A DNA stretch of 64,000 nt, from the NCBI RefSeq assembly GCF_000380245.2, contig NZ_HG428742.1, forward strand, positions 62,001-126,000, read 5' to 3'. Below the pieces are notes generated by a model. It was not told the origin of the DNA and ran no database searches. It saw only the letters and a list, made by a program, of their open reading frames with translations. The DNA comes from Bacillus massiliigorillae. GTDB taxonomy: Bacteria; Bacillota; Bacilli; Bacillales; DSM-1321. Positions 43,155 through 51,976 of the stretch are shown here, piece by piece (the stretch's first letter is position 1; each line of letters starts with the position of its first letter). The position numbers and the translations under genes were made by a program.

Positions 43155-44162
43155 TTAAAGACCTTTAGAAGCGATGTAGTCGATTAAGTCTACAACACGG
43201 TTAGAGTAACCAGTTTCGTTATCGTACCAAGAAAGAACTTTAACCATGTTTCCTTCCATTACCATTGTAGATAAACCATCTACAGAAGAAGAGTGAGTGT
43301 TTCCGTTGTAGTCACGAGAAACTAATGGAAGTTCGCTGTATTCTAAGATACCTTTTAAGTCACCTTCAGCAGCAGCTTTAAGCTCAGCGTTTACTTCTTC
43401 AGCTGTTACGTTTTTCTCTAACTCAACAACTAAGTCTACAACAGACACGTTTGGAGTTGGAACACGCATAGCCATACCATTTAATTTACCTTTTAATTCA
43501 GGTAATACTAGAGCAACAGCTTTTGCAGCACCAGTAGTTGTAGGGATGATGCTTTCAGCAGCCGCACGAGCACGACGGTAGTCGCTGTGTGGTAAGTCAA
43601 GAATTTGTTGGTCATTTGTGTATGAGTGAACAGTAGTCATCATACCACGAACGATACCGAATTTATCGTTAAGAACTTTAGCAAAAGGAGCTAAACAGTT
43701 AGTAGTACAAGAAGCATTAGAGATTACATCGTGTTTAGATGCATCGTATTGCTCATTGTTAACACCCATAACGATTGTGATATCTTCGCCATTAGCTGGA
43801 GCAGAGATGATAACTTTTTTAGCGCCTGCTTCGATGTGTTTAGCAGCGTCTGCACGCTTAGTGAAACGACCAGTAGATTCAACTACTACTTCTACACCAA
43901 GATCTCCCCAACCGATTTGAGCTGGATCGCGCTCAGCGATGATTTTGATTTTGTGACCATTTACAACGATTGAATCGCCATCAACAGTTACTTTTTCTTC
44001 TAAGATTCCGTGAACTGAATCGTATTGTAAAAGATGCGCAAGCATGTTTGCATCTGTTAAGTCATTGATTGCAACAACCTCAACGTTTGGGTTTTTTAAT
44101 GCCGCACGGAAAACCATACGTCCGATACGACCAAATCCATTAATACCTACTTTTACTGCCAT
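43155..44162 (-). CDS. gap: Glyceraldehyde-3-phosphate dehydrogenase (glycolytic, NAD-dependent)
   Basis: Oxidises glyceraldehyde 3-phosphate with phosphate. It is 335 aa from the ATG at 44162, which follows AAAGGAGG. It starts AVKVGINGFGRIGRMVFRAAL with the NAD-binding glycines, has the catalytic Cys in SNASCTTNCLAP and the C-terminal SWYDNETGYSNRV. It directly follows cggR, which identifies it as the glycolytic GapA type rather than the gluconeogenic GapB. Confidence 0.96.
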   Translation of the reverse strand: MAVKVGINGFGRIGRMVFRAALKNPNVEVVAINDLTDANMLAHLLQYDSVHGILEEKVTVDGDSIVVNGHKIKIIAERDPAQIGWGDLGVEVVVESTGRFTKRADAAKHIEAGAKKVIISAPANGEDITIVMGVNNEQYDASKHDVISNASCTTNCLAPFAKVLNDKFGIVRGMMTTVHSYTNDQQILDLPHSDYRRARAAAESIIPTTTGAAKAVALVLPELKGKLNGMAMRVPTPNVSVVDLVVELEKNVTAEEVNAELKAAAEGDLKGILEYSELPLVSRDYNGNTHSSSVDGLSTMVMEGNMVKVLSWYDNETGYSNRVVDLIDYIASKGL

Positions 44163-44222
44163 TTGTAGTTTCCTCCTTTTAATTAGGAACTGCATAAGTT
44201 TTTATTTTTTATATAAAAGGGA

Positions 44223-45242
44223 TTAACCCTTTAATAACTCTATTGCTGCTGCTTCATCCGTGATAAGAATAGTGTTGCGTGAGGCACTTTGCATGTAAGC
44301 TCCAATTGCTTTCGCTTTTGAAGTTCCACCTGCAACGGCGATTACTTCTTTGGCGTGATCTAAGTCTTCAAGCTGAATGCCTACAGTTTGTACTTTGTGA
44401 ACTATTTGACCATGTTCATTAAAGTAATAACCAAATGCTTCTCCAACAGCTTCCCCATCTTTGATTTTTTTCATGACAACTTCTGTTGTATTTCTTCTTT
44501 TTGCCATCACGGAAGCCTCTCCGATACCGTGAATTATGATATCAGCATCTTTTATTAATGAAGTAACTTCTTTAATAGAAGGTTCTTTCATAATTGTGGC
44601 GTACGATTCATCACTAATTTGGTCTGGTACATATAACACTCTATAAGAAGCGTTCATTTTTTCCGCCATCTTAGATACAATCGTATTGGCTTGGTCTTTC
44701 ATTTCTTCACCTAGCCCGCCTCGAGCAGGTACAAATAAAATATTGTTGCTCTCTGGAATTGGCTTGAGCATATCTGCAACAGTAGCCATTGTTGTACCAC
44801 CAGTAACAGCTATGATATTTTCCCCCGAAAGTGACTTTTTCATTCGCAAAGCTCCTGCTTTTCCAAGTTCACTTTTCACCCACGGTGACACATCGCTATT
44901 TCCAGCTACAAGTACTACTTCTACTCCAAGCTTTTGTTGTAATTCCTTCTCAATCTGGTCAATACCTGAAATCTCTCTCATTACACCATCAAGCTTTTCT
45001 AAAAGCTCTAAGCCGTCAGCAGATAATGACATTCCACTACTATGGATTTCAATTAAATTCTGCTGTTTTAAATATTCTACTTCGCTACGTACTACGCGCT
45101 CAGTTAGATTTAAACTATGCGCCAAACTACGTCTTCCTACCGGTTGCATAAATCGTATGTAATGTAGGATGCCATATCTTTTTTGCATAACTTCCAACAA
45201 GTCTGGCAATAATCTTTTTTGGATATTTATTAATGTCTGCAT
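44223..45242 (-). CDS. cggR: Central glycolytic genes regulator CggR
   Basis: SorC/DeoR-type repressor of the gap operon, released by fructose-1,6-bisphosphate. It is 339 aa. An N-terminal winged helix (PVGRRSLAHSLNLTERVVRSEVEYLKQQNLI) precedes the sugar-phosphate-binding domain with VTGGTTMATVADML, GLGEEMKDQANTI and HGIGEASVMAKRR. It is first in the operon, with its operator just upstream. Confidence 0.95.
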   Translation of the reverse strand: MQTLINIQKRLLPDLLEVMQKRYGILHYIRFMQPVGRRSLAHSLNLTERVVRSEVEYLKQQNLIEIHSSGMSLSADGLELLEKLDGVMREISGIDQIEKELQQKLGVEVVLVAGNSDVSPWVKSELGKAGALRMKKSLSGENIIAVTGGTTMATVADMLKPIPESNNILFVPARGGLGEEMKDQANTIVSKMAEKMNASYRVLYVPDQISDESYATIMKEPSIKEVTSLIKDADIIIHGIGEASVMAKRRNTTEVVMKKIKDGEAVGEAFGYYFNEHGQIVHKVQTVGIQLEDLDHAKEVIAVAGGTSKAKAIGAYMQSASRNTILITDEAAAIELLKG

Positions 45243-45269
45243 GGAGTTATTCTCCTTAAAATAATTTAT

Positions 45270-45306
45270 GGACGACTTTTGTCCACGTTAGACGTTTTTT
45301 GTCCCA
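45270..45306 (-). promoter_or_regulatory. CggR operator
   Basis: Reading the minus strand: GGGAC-N6-CGTCT, then a short spacer, then GGAC-N6-CGTCC. This matches the tandem layout of the B. subtilis site (CGGGAC-N6-TGTCC repeated). It lies between the promoter and cggR, so the bound repressor would block elongation. Confidence 0.75.
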
Positions 45307-45342
45307 CCGCATCCAAAAAAAATTCACCCTTGTCTTGCTTAC

Positions 45343-45371
45343 ATTCTAACAAGGGGAACTTGTTTTTTCAA
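45343..45371 (-). promoter_or_regulatory. Sigma-A promoter of the cggR operon
   Basis: TTGAAA (45366-45371), a 17-nt spacer and TAGAAT (45343-45348) on the minus strand, about 40 nt upstream of the CggR operator. Confidence 0.65.
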
Positions 45372-45391
45372 CTACCAAATGCCTATTTTAC

Positions 45392-45646
45392 TTAATTTCT
45401 ATTTTTCAAAAATTTCTGTATTTCTTCACAATCCACACGGCCATATTGGATAATTTCTCCTTTATATTCTACCACAGGAATCATTAAACCATACTTCTCA
45501 AGTAACTGGTCATCATTATAAATATCGATTTCTTGATAAGTGATACCGACACGTTGTTTTAGTAATTCAAGTTCTTTCTTCGCTATATCACATAAATGAC
45601 AATTTTTCTTAGAATATAACTGTAACTCAACAGACACAGTATTCAC
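45392..45646 (-). CDS. Glutaredoxin-like (thioredoxin-fold) protein
   Basis: 84-aa thioredoxin-fold protein with a CHLC motif (residues 17-20, in KKNCHLCDIAKKELE), the cis-Pro in IPVVEYKGE, and a C-terminal helix. It belongs to the DUF836/glutaredoxin 2-like group. It follows sigL by 10 nt on the same strand and ends ahead of the cggR promoter. Partner proteins are unknown. Confidence 0.75.
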   Translation of the reverse strand: MNTVSVELQLYSKKNCHLCDIAKKELELLKQRVGITYQEIDIYNDDQLLEKYGLMIPVVEYKGEIIQYGRVDCEEIQKFLKNRN

Positions 45647-45656
45647 CTTTTCATAT

Positions 45657-46973
45657 TTAAAATCTTTTTCTTTTAGAAGAAGAAGGGATATTTAGCTGAT
45701 CACGATATTTAGCAACCGTACGTCTGGAAAGAATAATGCTTTTCTCTTGTTTTAACACCTCTGAAATATCTTGATCAGATAATGGTTTTTTCTTATCTTC
45801 GTTAGCTATAAGCGTTTGAATAGCATTTTTAGCTTCTTTAGCTGAAACATCCTCACTGCTTAATGATTGAAGACTAGAAGAGAAAAACTCGCGCATCTCA
45901 ACAGTGCCAAATGGAGCTTGCACATATTTGTCTTTTACTGTTCTACTAACAGTAGACTCATGTATATTCAACTCATCCGCAATCTCTTTCATTGTCATTG
46001 GCTTTAAGTATGCAAAACCTTTTGTTAAGCAGTCTGGTTGTCTTTCTGTAATAGCAGTCATAACTCGCAAAATAGTTTCTCTCCGTTGTTGAATGCTTTT
46101 CATAATCCATTGATATTCTTGAAATTTATCTTGTAAGAAACGATTAACCTGTTTATCTCCTACATTGTTCATATCTTTATAATAGCCTTCATTTAGTTTC
46201 ACTTTTGATATGAGATCATCTGCAAGTCGAACATGTAACGTATTTTCGATTGATTCTACGACTACATCCGGAACAATATAGGATGGTTTTTCGTTTGAAA
46301 ATCTCGCACAAGGTCTAGGTTGTAAAGTTTGTACAAAATCAAATACTTCTTGAAGTTCCGTTAGTGAGATTTTTAAATCCTTCGATATTAGTTTCCATTT
46401 CTTTTCTGCAAAGGGAATGAAAAAATTATTAATCACATCGTAAGCGAGGGGATGGCTATTTTGCCTTTGGATTTGTAATAGGAGACATTCTTGTAGGCTT
46501 CTTGCTCCAACTCCAGCTGGTTCTAACCCTTGGAGCACAAACAAGATTTGTTCGACATGGTCTACCGATTCATTTACCTCTAAAGCGATATCATGTAATT
46601 CTACTCGAAAATATCCATTTTCATCTAAATTACGTATCAGATGCTTTAATATTTTCCTCTCATCGTTTGTTAGTAATTTAGGATGCACCTGTGACATTAA
46701 ATGATCTTCTAAACAAATCTTTACTTCTCCAATTTGTTCAATCCAGTATTTAGGATCTGATTCCTGTTTCTGTTTCTTGGAGCTTTTCTTTCTATAATCG
46801 ACAGTTGTATCACGACTCTCTAGAGAAATAAGAGGGTTTTCAGTAGCTTTATTCTCTAAATATGAAGCTAATTCTTGCGTAGAGTATTGTAAAAGGGCAA
46901 TCGCTTGACTTAATTCCTGTGTCATGGCGAGCTTTAATGTTTGCTGTTGGTATAAACCTGCTTTTAAGTTCAT
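45657..46973 (-). CDS. sigL: RNA polymerase sigma-54 factor (SigL/RpoN)
   Basis: Alternative sigma factor that reads -24/-12 promoters and needs an enhancer-binding ATPase. From the ATG at 46973, behind GAGGAGG, it is 438 aa. The N-terminal activator-contact region is LYQQQTLKLAMTQELSQAI (Gln-rich), then the core-binding domain. The HTH is MKEIADELNIHESTVSRT, and the RpoN box SRRTVAKYRDQL is at the C-terminus. It directly provides the polymerase form needed by the promoter at 19748. Confidence 0.95.
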   Translation of the reverse strand: MNLKAGLYQQQTLKLAMTQELSQAIALLQYSTQELASYLENKATENPLISLESRDTTVDYRKKSSKKQKQESDPKYWIEQIGEVKICLEDHLMSQVHPKLLTNDERKILKHLIRNLDENGYFRVELHDIALEVNESVDHVEQILFVLQGLEPAGVGARSLQECLLLQIQRQNSHPLAYDVINNFFIPFAEKKWKLISKDLKISLTELQEVFDFVQTLQPRPCARFSNEKPSYIVPDVVVESIENTLHVRLADDLISKVKLNEGYYKDMNNVGDKQVNRFLQDKFQEYQWIMKSIQQRRETILRVMTAITERQPDCLTKGFAYLKPMTMKEIADELNIHESTVSRTVKDKYVQAPFGTVEMREFFSSSLQSLSSEDVSAKEAKNAIQTLIANEDKKKPLSDQDISEVLKQEKSIILSRRTVAKYRDQLNIPSSSKRKRF

Positions 46974-47244
46974 GGCTGTACCTCCTCTTCTCAATTTTAC
47001 AAATTCTGAGAAACAAAGTGACAAAAGTATAATTTGAAACCGCTTTCCTACAATTATTCATATGCCGCAAATGTAGGATAATGCACTATGAATATTCATT
47101 TTCTATTATTTTATATGAATTTTGTCGAAAAATAAACAATAATCAGATGTAAAATTATCAATAAAAGGATTGACTATTTTCAGAAAATAGTTTACATCCA
47201 TACTTATATCTGGTACTAAAACTTAGTACTAATTTCATCTTATA

Positions 47245-47287
47245 AAAAAACCTTCTTCCTCCGAAAAAGGATAAAGAAGGTTTCTCT
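47245..47287 (-). terminator. Terminator of the tRNA-Arg gene
   Basis: Minus-strand stem AAACCTTCTTTATCC with GGAGGAAGAAGGTTT and T run (TTTTTTTATA). The neighbouring gap (47025-47244) holds two small palindromes (47172-47190, GACTATTTTC-type; 47213-47229, GTACTAA-AAC-TTAGTAC) of unknown role and no gene. Confidence 0.75.
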
Positions 47288-47300
47288 CTCATTGTTAGTA

Positions 47301-47372
47301 CGCCCCTGGAGGGAATCGAACCCCCATTTCAAGAACCGGAATCTTACGTGCTATCCATTACACCACAGGGAC
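47301..47372 (-). tRNA. tRNA-Arg (anticodon CCG)
   Basis: A 72-nt cloverleaf. The acceptor stem GTCCCTG pairs with CAGGGGC (one G-U), discriminator G. The anticodon arm TAAGA-TTCCGGT-TCTTG gives anticodon CCG, which reads CGG. The T-arm is GGGGGTTCGATTCCC. The 3' CCA is not encoded. The D-arm has TAATGGATAG. It is a lone tRNA with its own terminator, between sigL and the MetX-like gene. Confidence 0.93.
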
Positions 47373-47476
47373 AAATTTTATGACCTGCTGTTAATTATAT
47401 TTCAGTTATAGAAACATTGCAATAAAGAAAAGACACGAAGCGCCACACAAAATCATAACTATTAAGGTAAACGGTT

Positions 47477-48595
47477 TTATCTATCTAAAAATGTTGTAAC
47501 TTGATTCTTAAATAAATGCGTATCTAGTACGCCTCCCATATGCCCTTTCAAACTATCAAATTCAAATAATTCAGCTTCTTTCCCACACTTCTTCATCGTT
47601 TGAATCATTTGACGATTAAACACAGTAGGTTGAAGCAAATCACTAGTACAAGATATCATCAATACCTTTGCCTGAATCTTATGTAATGCAGCCTCTAACG
47701 AACCTTCGTTGTGCGCTATATCATGCATCATCGTTGCTCGACAAGTATAGTACCAATGGCTAGCATCAATGAAAGAAGATGTAGCTTTAATAGTATTATA
47801 TAATCGCTCTTCATAAGCCGTTTTCACATGTAGATGATTATATGGCTCTTGCTCACTACTATCTCGCTTATACATTTCCTCATAAAATTCTGGGGAAAAC
47901 GCTCCTACATTCATCATTTGGATAGCTAAATATAAACCTTCCGTTGGTTCTCGGTCTTCTTCGTAATTTCCATCCTTCCAGTTTGGATCAAGCGCAATCG
48001 TACGCATGGCATGTTGCAAAACATTGAATGATGTAATAGTTGGATTTTGTGGATTTGTAATAACTCCTATAACTCGCTCCACCATTTCAGGATATTGAAC
48101 AGCCCAATGTAACGAAATAAACCCTCCGGCAGAAGCCCCCATTACTGCATGAAGCTTATGAATACCTAATTGTTCTGTTAGGAACGTATGCTGAATACCA
48201 GCCATGTCTCTAAATGTAAACGCTGGAAAACTCATCCCCCATCTCTTCCCTGTCTCAGGATTAATAGAACGAGGGCCAGTTGTGATGACAGTAGGATTCT
48301 TCCACTGAACATTAGCAAGATTATCTGTACTAATAACAAAATATTTATTCGTATCAATGGCTTTGCCTGGACCAATTAAATCATCCCAATAACCAGGAAT
48401 CGTATCTTCGGGTCCATACTTTCCAGCAGCATGGCTAGAGGCGCTAAAAAAATGAGCAATTAAGATGACATTTGATTTCTCTTCATTCAGCTCACCATAT
48501 GTCTCATAACCTAATGTCACTGAAATAGAATGTCCATTTTCTAACGTATAACGATTTAGAGTAAAGCTTTGTTTTTGCACATCATTCATATCCAT
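47477..48595 (-). CDS. Alpha/beta hydrolase of the homoserine O-acetyltransferase (MetX) family
   Basis: 372 aa from the ATG at 48595 (behind GGAGG). The fold and blocks follow MetX: HFFSASSHAAGKYG, PGYWDDLIGPGKAIDTNKYFVI, nucleophile elbow MGASAGGFISL, Asp in SCTSDLLQP and His in LKGHMGG. MetX proper has GGSxGG at the nucleophile, so GASAGG and the changed GH-motif suggest a different acyl substrate or plain hydrolase activity. No methionine genes are nearby. Calling it metX would be unsafe. Confidence 0.7.
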   Translation of the reverse strand: MDMNDVQKQSFTLNRYTLENGHSISVTLGYETYGELNEEKSNVILIAHFFSASSHAAGKYGPEDTIPGYWDDLIGPGKAIDTNKYFVISTDNLANVQWKNPTVITTGPRSINPETGKRWGMSFPAFTFRDMAGIQHTFLTEQLGIHKLHAVMGASAGGFISLHWAVQYPEMVERVIGVITNPQNPTITSFNVLQHAMRTIALDPNWKDGNYEEDREPTEGLYLAIQMMNVGAFSPEFYEEMYKRDSSEQEPYNHLHVKTAYEERLYNTIKATSSFIDASHWYYTCRATMMHDIAHNEGSLEAALHKIQAKVLMISCTSDLLQPTVFNRQMIQTMKKCGKEAELFEFDSLKGHMGGVLDTHLFKNQVTTFLDR

Positions 48596-48862
48596 TGCCG
48601 TTCCTCCCTGATATATACATTCCCAAAGCATATCTCATTACATCCATACTTAACATGTTCAATACGCGCTAAGGAAAATCCTGTTAATTTTATTAAAAAT
48701 TAACTCCGAACATGATAAGTTTACATGTATATTTTCTAAATAAACCTACGTATATCAATAGCTAACACGTTTAAAACACCGTACTTTGGGTATCATGGTA
48801 AAGAACTTACGTACATACACATATGTTGTCGAATAAAATATGACTACACATCAATTCTTTTG

Positions 48863-48894
48863 TTTGACCTAAATTGACCAAAAAGTGTATCATA
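48863..48894 (+). promoter_or_regulatory. clpP promoter with CtsR heat-shock operator
   Basis: Tandem heptads TTTGACC (48863-48869) and ATTGACC (48873-48879), 3 nt apart, fit the CtsR operator in reverse. The first heptad overlaps a -35 (TTGACC), followed by an 18-nt spacer and TATCAT (48888-48893). CtsR would thus occlude polymerase until heat or protein stress. Confidence 0.7.
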
Positions 48895-48956
48895 TTGTTA
48901 CAACGATTACGTTGAGAAATGTATTTAAACATTCTCTATTTGAGGAGGAACAAACG

Positions 48957-49559
48957 ATGAATTTAATTCCTACAGTTATTGAACAAACGAGTCGTGGAGA
49001 GCGTGCATATGATATTTACTCTCGTCTTCTAAAAGACCGTATCATTATGCTTGGTAGCCAAATCGATGATAATGTTGCCAACTCAATTGTAGCTCAGCTA
49101 CTATTCTTAGAAGCTGAAAACCCAGAGAAAGACATCACAATCTACATAAACAGCCCGGGTGGTAGCATTACTGCTGGTATGGCAATCTATGATACAATGC
49201 AATACATCAAGCCAAAAGTATCTACCGTTTGTATCGGTATGGCAGCTTCAATGGGAGCGTTCCTTCTTGCAGCAGGTGAGAAAGGCAAACGTTTCGCTCT
49301 TCCAAATAGTGAAGTGATGATTCACCAACCACTAGGTGGAGCTCAAGGTCAAGCTACTGAAATCGAAATTGCAGCTCGTCGTATTCTACACTTGCGTGAT
49401 AAGCTAAACCAAATCTTATCTGATCGTACTGGTCAACCTCTTGAAGTTATTCAAAGAGATACAGAACGTGATAACTTCATGGAAGCTCATCAAGCATTAG
49501 AATATGGTCTAATCGACAAAATTCTTACTCGCAATGAATTAGATAAAAAAGACAAATAA
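48957..49559 (+). CDS. clpP: ATP-dependent Clp protease proteolytic subunit
   Basis: Serine protease barrel that degrades proteins fed by ClpX/ClpC, including tmRNA-tagged ones. It is 200 aa from the ATG at 48957 (GAGGAGG eight nt upstream). The catalytic triad is Ser98 (GMAASMG), His123 (MIHQP) and Asp172 (ERDNF). The N-terminus MNLIPTVIEQTSRGERAYDIYSRLL is typical. It has a slightly long C-terminal tail. An upstream CtsR box shows heat-shock control. Confidence 0.97.
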   Translation: MNLIPTVIEQTSRGERAYDIYSRLLKDRIIMLGSQIDDNVANSIVAQLLFLEAENPEKDITIYINSPGGSITAGMAIYDTMQYIKPKVSTVCIGMAASMGAFLLAAGEKGKRFALPNSEVMIHQPLGGAQGQATEIEIAARRILHLRDKLNQILSDRTGQPLEVIQRDTERDNFMEAHQALEYGLIDKILTRNELDKKDK

Positions 49560-49560
49560 T

Positions 49561-49630
49561 AAGAAAAACCGTCACCGGTCCTTTTGGATTTAGAATTTGC
49601 TTCTTATGTTTACTTCTAATCCAAAAGGGG
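49561..49630. repeat. Hairpin element beginning AAGAAAAACCGTCACCGGTC (copy 2)
   Basis: First 20 bases match 8268-8287 at 19 positions. A stem follows, GTCCTTTTGGATTTAGAA (49578-49595) with TTCTAATCCAAAAGGGGA, one bulge, and a loop of about 17 nt. It lies directly after clpP, ahead of the terminator. Compare copy 1 after secG. Confidence 0.5.
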
Positions 49631-49638
49631 ACACTGTA

Positions 49639-49678
49639 AAAAACCCCGATTAGCAAAATAGCTAATCGGGGTTTTTCT
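49639..49678. terminator. Bidirectional terminator between clpP and crh
   Basis: Perfect 16-bp stem, AAAAACCCCGATTAGC (49639-49654) with 49661-49676, A and T runs on both sides. Confidence 0.9.
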
Positions 49679-49681
49679 TAA

Positions 49682-49942
49682 TTATAGTACTTCTTTATCT
49701 ACAAACGCTTCCAAAAATTCGACAGCTTTTTCTTCATCTTTACCATCAGCACATAATGTAATAACTGTTCCTGAACCAATCGCAAGACTCATAAGCCCCA
49801 TAATACTTTTTGCATTTACCTTTTTACCGTCTTTTTCTAAAAACACATCACATGAAAATTGACTTGCTTCCTGCACAAATATTGCAGCAGGTCTTGCTTG
49901 CAATCCTGTTTTCAAACGAACCTCGACCTGTTTCTCAATCAT
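49682..49942 (-). CDS. crh: Catabolite-repression HPr-like protein Crh
   Basis: Regulatory HPr paralogue that, phosphorylated on Ser46, helps CcpA in catabolite repression. It is 86 aa. Gln15 stands where HPr has the phosphotransfer His (TGLQARPAA), and Ser46 is in NAKSIMGLMSL, so it cannot carry PTS phosphate. The location after whiA is the standard yvc order. CcpA control by this protein is relevant to the cre at 15759. Confidence 0.95.
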   Translation of the reverse strand: MIEKQVEVRLKTGLQARPAAIFVQEASQFSCDVFLEKDGKKVNAKSIMGLMSLAIGSGTVITLCADGKDEEKAVEFLEAFVDKEVL

Positions 49943-49966
49943 CTCTTCTCCCCCTTAATTCTTGTG

Positions 49967-50911
49967 TCAGTAAACTGTTTCTCCTGCTCTTAGCTTATTG
50001 GCAATATCATCTATTTTTCTCAAACGATGATTTATCCCTGATTTACTGACTTTTCCGCCTGAAACCATTTCACCTAACTCTTTCAATGTTACATCTTGAT
50101 AGGCCACGCGCAGTTCCGCTATTTCACGTAACTTGTCAGGCAACATGCTTAGGCCTACCGTTTCTTCGATATATTGAATGTTCTCTACTTGACGTAGAGA
50201 AGCACCTATCGTCTTGTTCAAATTGGCTGTCTCACAGTTTACAAGCCTATTAACTGAGTTTCTCATGTCACGAACAATTCGAACATCCTCAAATCGTAAA
50301 ATGGCTAGATTAGCCCCTACAATTCGTAAAAACTCTGATATCTTTTCGGCTTCCTTTAAATACGTAATATAGCCCTTTTTTCTTTCGAGAGTTTTACTTT
50401 TTAAATCAAAGCCGTTCATCAATTCACAAAGTGCATCATTGTGCTCTTTATATAATGAATAAATTTCAAGATGATAAGAGGATGTTTCAGGATTATTAAC
50501 CGATCCACCCGCTAGAAATGCCCCTCTTAAATATGAACGCTTACAACATTTCTTAGCAACTAATTGCTCTGAAATATTATGGATTATTGTAAAACCATCA
50601 CCCAAAATCTTTAAGTCCATTAATACTTCTTGCGCACGTTCAGAGAAGCGCACAATATAAATATTATTCTTCTTTAACTTCATTTTCTTTCGAACTAATA
50701 GCTCTACACTTACATCATAGTTCTTCTTCAGCAGTGTATAAATTCTTCTTGCAATAGCCGCATTCTCTGTTTGAATATCAATCACTAAATGACGATTAGA
50801 AAATGAGAGCGATCCATTCATTCTTATTAATGCGGATAGTTCTGCTTTCGAGCAACAATCCTTAAGCTCTAGAGTCGTTAGTTCTTTCTTTGTTTCAGAA
50901 GCAAATGACAC
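49967..50911 (-). CDS. whiA: DNA-binding protein WhiA
   Basis: Sporulation/cell-division-linked DNA-binding protein of 314 aa. The N-terminal LAGLIDADG-like fold (RGAFLAGGSVNNPETSSYHLEI) lacks nuclease activity in this family. The C-terminal HTH is DVTLKELGEMVSGGKVSKSGINHRLRKI. It lies in order rapZ-yvcK-whiA-crh, with small gaps. Confidence 0.95.
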   Translation of the reverse strand: MSFASETKKELTTLELKDCCSKAELSALIRMNGSLSFSNRHLVIDIQTENAAIARRIYTLLKKNYDVSVELLVRKKMKLKKNNIYIVRFSERAQEVLMDLKILGDGFTIIHNISEQLVAKKCCKRSYLRGAFLAGGSVNNPETSSYHLEIYSLYKEHNDALCELMNGFDLKSKTLERKKGYITYLKEAEKISEFLRIVGANLAILRFEDVRIVRDMRNSVNRLVNCETANLNKTIGASLRQVENIQYIEETVGLSMLPDKLREIAELRVAYQDVTLKELGEMVSGGKVSKSGINHRLRKIDDIANKLRAGETVY

Positions 50912-50989
50912 ACTCTCACCTCCTGACTTCTTTCATTCATTTACTCTCTATTAGGAAATGATACAGCATTAATAAGCTTCTGCTGTTAT

Positions 50990-51976
50990 TTACGAACCAA
51001 ACATAGCTTTGGTTTCATCCTGAAGCATTTTATATAATAAATTCGCAACTTTTTTTGTATCGTGGCGAATATACTCATCTTCAAACGTCATAATATGTTC
51101 TTGTAATACATCTAAGCCTAACTCTAAAAGCTTAGCCACATCAAAATGAACAGGCTGAGCGAATTCTTCTTTATAGCGTAGCTTCATTTGTGGTGGCACC
51201 TCTTCTGCATTAACAAGAATTGTATCTAAAAACGCACAACCTAAATGTTCATAAATGGCCTTTACATGATCACTCGCTGAGTAATTTAGCGTTTCACCTG
51301 CTTGGGTCATTAGATTACAGACATACACTTTCTTCGCTTTCGCTGCACAAACCTCTTTACCCAAATTTGGAACTAAAAGGTTTGGTAAAATACTAGTATA
51401 AAGACTTCCTGGCCCTAGGACAATCAAATCGGCTTGTCTAATAGCTCCAATAGTTTCCGATAAAGGTTTAATATTATTAGGAGATAAAAATACTCTTTTA
51501 ATTTTCTTACCTGAATACGGAATTTTTGATTCTCCAGAAATGATAGTGCCATCTTCCATTTCTGCATGTAGAACAACACTTTGATTAGCAGCAGGTAGTA
51601 CTTTCCCTCTTACATTAAGAACCTTACTCATTTCACGAATCGCATGAACAAAATCCCCTGTTATCGATGTCATCGCTGCTAATATTAAATTTCCTAGTGA
51701 ATGTCCAGATAGCTCATTTGATTGTCCGAAACGATGTTGAAACATTTGTTCAACTAATGGCTCAACATCAGAAAGGGCCGCTAATACATTTCGTACGTCA
51801 CCAGGCGGTGGAATATCTAAATCATCACGAAGTCTTCCAGAACTCCCTCCATCATCTGCAACTGTTACAATTGCAGTAATGTCTACAGGATATTGTTTTA
51901 GCCCGCGCAATAAAACGGATAAACCAGTACCTCCACCAATAATGACTATTTTTGGCTGCTGCGAGTTACTAGTCAT
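50990..51976 (-). CDS. yvcK: YvcK/GlmR family gluconeogenesis factor
   Basis: UDP-GlcNAc-binding protein that supports growth on gluconeogenic carbon and cell-wall precursor supply. It is 328 aa. It opens IVIIGGGTGLSVLLRGLKQYPVDITAIVTVADDGGSSGRLRDDL, characteristic of the CofD-like fold. Its start overlaps the rapZ end by 8 nt, so the two are coupled. Confidence 0.94.
   Translation of the reverse strand: MTSNSQQPKIVIIGGGTGLSVLLRGLKQYPVDITAIVTVADDGGSSGRLRDDLDIPPPGDVRNVLAALSDVEPLVEQMFQHRFGQSNELSGHSLGNLILAAMTSITGDFVHAIREMSKVLNVRGKVLPAANQSVVLHAEMEDGTIISGESKIPYSGKKIKRVFLSPNNIKPLSETIGAIRQADLIVLGPGSLYTSILPNLLVPNLGKEVCAAKAKKVYVCNLMTQAGETLNYSASDHVKAIYEHLGCAFLDTILVNAEEVPPQMKLRYKEEFAQPVHFDVAKLLELGLDVLQEHIMTFEDEYIRHDTKKVANLLYKMLQDETKAMFGS

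Noticed and set aside
47477..48595. Naming this gene metX
   Set aside because: The nucleophile and histidine motifs deviate from true homoserine O-acetyltransferases and there is no methionine gene context.
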